DNA of 64,000 bases, from positions 25,536 to 89,535 of the forward strand of contig JAFZIY010000030.1 in NCBI GenBank assembly GCA_017554105.1, read 5' to 3'. The position numbers and the translations under genes are program-made. Each line of letters opens with the position of its first letter. Within the stretch, counting starts at the first letter, position 1. The DNA comes from Prevotella sp. GTDB taxonomy: Bacteria; Bacteroidota; Bacteroidia; Bacteroidales; Bacteroidaceae. Of this stretch, positions 61,843 through 64,000 are shown in pieces. The notes under the pieces were generated by a model that saw nothing but the letters and a program-made list of their open reading frames with translations, did not search any database and was not told where the DNA came from.

Positions 61843-61850
61843 CAAATATA
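61843..61850 (-). promoter_or_regulatory. -7 element of lemA-htpX
   Basis: TATATTTG on the minus strand about 75 bp before the ATG; a GTAGCAA/TTGCTAC hairpin lies in the leader (plus 61817-61836). I see no -33 TTTG at 19-21 bp. Confidence 0.45.
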
Positions 61851-61912
61851 ATGCAAAAGTGTAAAATAACGAATTATTTTAAGAATTATTTATAACTTTA
61901 AATGCTTTAAAA

Positions 61913-61953
61913 AAGAATCCGGCCATCCTCTTTTAAAGAATGGCCGGATTCTT
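61913..61953. terminator. Terminator after the SLT-domain gene
   Basis: AAGAATCCGGCCAT (61913-61926) and ATGGCCGGATTCTT (61940-61953) are perfect 14-bp complements. T-rich sequence lies on both sides. Confidence 0.9.
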
Positions 61954-61964
61954 ATTCTTACATC

Positions 61965-62402
61965 TTACTGTTTCTTCAGATGTCTCATCACCTTCTCATA
62001 ATAACGCTGGGTCTTCTGAACACTGTAGCGAGGCCCACCGTTCCATGCCCTGATTGCCTGCTCCACATTGTTTGTGGGGTTGTGGTACGACTGAATCAAA
62101 ACGAACATCTCCTTAGACTTCTCAATACTGAACCTGTCTGCCAAGGTGTAACGCTTTGAACTGTTTCGCAGCTTCAGGATCTTGTTACATTCAGCAACCG
62201 CAATCGGAGTAATTTGCATCGCGCCAACCTGGTTGCCGTTCTTAGCCATGCGGTTCCCACCGCTCTCTACCTGAATGATGGCTTCCATCACTGGATTCCA
62301 ATCAAACTCATTAGTGCGCTCTGCCTCTTTATTTCCTGCAAATGCTGAAAACGAGAATGTCAAAAATGCGCACAAGGTTACAAATCTCAAAATTCCCTTC
62401 AT
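61965..62402 (-). CDS. Exported SLT-domain (lysozyme-like) lytic transglycosylase
   Basis: 145 aa with a signal peptide (LCAFLTFSFSAFA). The catalytic Glu46 is in AIIQVESGGN, followed by GAMQITP and AWNGGPRY, as in the SLT fold. It is short and lacks LysM. The message has a leader of about 170 nt with a GGTGCA/TGCACC stem. Confidence 0.85.
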   Translation of the reverse strand: MKGILRFVTLCAFLTFSFSAFAGNKEAERTNEFDWNPVMEAIIQVESGGNRMAKNGNQVGAMQITPIAVAECNKILKLRNSSKRYTLADRFSIEKSKEMFVLIQSYHNPTNNVEQAIRAWNGGPRYSVQKTQRYYEKVMRHLKKQ

Positions 62403-62577
62403 AATAATAATTATTTAAGAGCCAGAACAAGATATAGGAAGATGTTCAAGGTGCAACGGTATGTGAGAATGAGTATTGATGCACCGTGGCTCTGTTAGAC
62501 TTAGTATAAGATGACCAGCACATCGCAAAAATGTGAGAGATGCCGTCTGACTCATACGTTTGCGGTGCAAAAGTACT

Positions 62578-62608
62578 CAATATCAACATTTTATACAAGC
62601 ATTCCGTA
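62578..62608 (-). promoter_or_regulatory. Promoter of the SLT-domain gene
   Basis: On the minus strand TTG (62608-62606), 20-bp spacer, TACTTTTG (62585-62578). Confidence 0.75.
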
Positions 62609-62699
62609 TAATTATTGTGTTATTTTAAGGGTTTTCTTGATTTACGTCATAATGATTATCAATATTTTGCAATTGTTAAAACAATATCATAACAAACAA

Positions 62700-62724
62700 A
62701 AAAGGGGGGCGTCTACCCCCTTTT
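62700..62724. terminator. Terminator after the exported hypothetical gene
   Basis: AAAAGGGGG (62700-62708) and CCCCCTTTT (62716-62724) form a 9-bp stem around a 7-nt loop. The rest of the 62403-62761 gap holds only the promoter and leader of the SLT gene. Confidence 0.75.
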
Positions 62725-62761
62725 ATGCATCAATCTTCACCGCAAAATTGCATGAAATATG

Positions 62762-63382
62762 TTATTCTTCCTTATACAGAACGATGTATTCCATGATTAT
62801 GTCGATGGCACTCTGGCGCATGTCACGTTTCAGAGTGGTATCATTAACAACCTCTGCAACAGTGGGATATATCTTCGACCAACTACCGTCAAAATGCACC
62901 TGCGCTTCTATTAAGGCACATGCCATGGCAACACTGAAACTATGCTCTTTGTCTTTATCCACTGCCTCGTGAGCTAAACGGTTGGACTCATAAAGGTCAT
63001 ACCGGTTGTTCATCGCCATGGCATAGGCATAAACGGCAAGAGTCTTGGCATCAAGTTTCCCAGCCATTTCAAATTGGTCTTTCGCCTTGTAACGCCTTAT
63101 AAGAGCCTCAGTAAACTGACCAAATCCGTCATTTCCTTCCGAACTCCATTTCAGTTCGTTGACCACTGCCAGTCGCACATCGACCGGTGATTTCTTGTTA
63201 GTCAAGAATTTAAGCAGTTTCTCTGGTATCGGATCGCCTAAAGGGTCATACTCAGCAGCCATTGCAACCATAGGATGCTCAGAATACGCATAAGAAAAGT
63301 TCGTACTCGTCAGCGGCGAGTCTGCCCATGATGCCATGCACCATGACATCATCATTAAATATAAAACAACAAGCCTCTTCAT
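62762..63382 (-). CDS. Exported protein of unknown function
   Basis: 206 aa with a signal peptide (LYLMMMSWCMASWA). The remainder is helical with short repeats resembling TPR or Sel1 arrangements (LAVVNELKWSSEGN, LDAKTLAVYAYAMAMNN). No family recognised. It is the gene next to the 5S rRNA. Confidence 0.7.
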   Translation of the reverse strand: MKRLVVLYLMMMSWCMASWADSPLTSTNFSYAYSEHPMVAMAAEYDPLGDPIPEKLLKFLTNKKSPVDVRLAVVNELKWSSEGNDGFGQFTEALIRRYKAKDQFEMAGKLDAKTLAVYAYAMAMNNRYDLYESNRLAHEAVDKDKEHSFSVAMACALIEAQVHFDGSWSKIYPTVAEVVNDTTLKRDMRQSAIDIIMEYIVLYKEE

Positions 63383-63423
63383 AATCGTATTTTGATATAA
63401 ATAGTTATTATACTTATTGAGTG

Positions 63424-63431
63424 CAAAGATA
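63424..63431 (-). promoter_or_regulatory. -7 element of the exported hypothetical gene
   Basis: TATCTTTG on the minus strand, 42 bp before the ATG. No good -33 is seen. Confidence 0.45.
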
Positions 63432-63550
63432 ATAAAAAGAAAAACAAAAAAAAATTATACACAAGAAAAAAGTACTTTGCTGACAGATATAAATCGTTAC
63501 CGATTAAAAGACAATGAATTGAAAAGACATCCAAAAAGGACAGAAAGAAA

Positions 63551-63591
63551 TACAAAAAGGGCCCTGGCTCCATTGAAAGGAACCAGGGCCC
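63551..63591 (-). terminator. Terminator of the rRNA operon
   Basis: GGGCCCTGG (63559-63567) pairs with CCAGGGCCC (63583-63591) plus a TCC/GGA extension, and the minus strand continues with TTTTTGTA. Confidence 0.88.
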
Positions 63592-63599
63592 AACGTAAA

Positions 63600-63711
<112 letters not shown>

Positions 63712-63864
63712 TATTCGTCCCGTCAACGCGACGCACAGGACATGTCCTGTCCTTGGGCGCGCGGACGTATGGTAAGACATCAAGCGCAGGGCAAGACCGT
63801 GAGACAGTCCGAGCGCACAAGGCGCACGGCACACAAAACGGCGGAAAGAACGAATCGTACACGA

Positions 63865-64000
63865 AAGCCTCGGGCTATTAGTAAGGCTCGGCTTTGGCGT
63901 CGCCGCCTTTACACCTGCCTCCTATCGACGTCCTCGTCTCGGACGACCCTCAACGGAGTCCTAATCTCGCGGCCGGCTTCGCACTTAGATGCTTTCAGCG
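63865..64000 (-). rRNA. rrl: 23S ribosomal RNA, 3' end only
   Basis: The minus strand ends with the conserved TACTAATAGCCCGAGGC, and the stretch includes AAGCATCTAAGTGCGAAGCC at the right edge. The gene runs off the window. The 150-bp spacer to 5S contains the perfect palindrome ACAGGACATGTCCTGT at 63735-63750 and no tRNA. Confidence 0.92.

Noticed and set aside
63735-63750. Palindrome ACAGGACATGTCCTGT as an operator
   Set aside because: It lies in the transcribed 23S-5S spacer, where a processing stem is the simpler explanation.

Overview
The window looks like chromosomal DNA of a Bacteroidales bacterium, most likely Prevotella-like. The reasons are as follows. Promoters repeatedly match the Bacteroidetes pattern TTG/TTTG, 19-21 bp, TAnnTTTG. 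Start codons lack clear Shine-Dalgarno sites. The gene set is also typical: TamL lipoprotein with TamB, carboxynorspermidine synthase, DUF349, DUF3822 beside rsmD, a secreted pectinesterase and a GH3 glycosidase. The left edge cuts a lytic transglycosylase gene. The right edge cuts the 3' end of an rRNA operon that reads leftwards.

Layout. 1-11 kb (+): cell-wall hydrolase, (p)ppGpp synthetase/hydrolase, pectinesterase, CorA-type transporter with an unusual leader, a DUF349 protein, and the N-degron set clpS-clpA-aat. 11-18 kb: an AT-richer B12-binding radical SAM gene, tRNA-Gln (-), rsfS-ftsH-cdsA, a 22-bp palindromic tandem array, an AT-rich orphan secreted protein, and a DUF6935-like gene with a MerR regulator (-). 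18-33 kb: alaS, then (-) recA, a four-helix-bundle (IVP) gene and carboxynorspermidine synthase; next (+) esterase, LolA-like protein, nhaD, GH3 and nucleotidyltransferase; then (-) rsmD and two partner genes. 33.8-42.8 kb (+): RecD-like helicase, nrnA-dnaG, a TPR membrane protein, queD-queE and cardiolipin synthase. 42.9-47.9 kb (-): an AT-rich Type III restriction-modification unit (mod, res, and a 47-aa membrane ORF), preceded by a structured leader and a repeat-rich 1.2-kb gap. 47.9-64 kb (mostly -): tamL/tamB, pseudouridine synthase, tetR-fabG, initiator tRNA (+), SH3b protein, M14 carboxypeptidase, SGNH hydrolase, lemA-htpX-like pair, SLT lysozyme-like protein, 5S and 23S rRNA.

The most unusual material lies between genes. 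(1) Degenerate heptanucleotide tandem arrays begin at a stop codon and fill the gap to, or nearly to, the next start at several loci; 38410-38486 is exactly eleven heptamers between dnaG and its neighbour. Some arrays occur as opposed pairs that can form long hairpins. (2) Two unrelated-sequence arrays share an exact 22-bp period and a palindromic core (16311-16418 and 47538-47654). (3) The mod leader can form competing pairings, one of which buries the mod start codon. (4) A G/C-rich hairpin repeat sits in an intergenic gap and also in frame inside queE and probably alaS. (5) The corA leader has a short acidic ORF and a perfect hairpin just before the start codon. All database identities are from family recognition by eye; no search was run.
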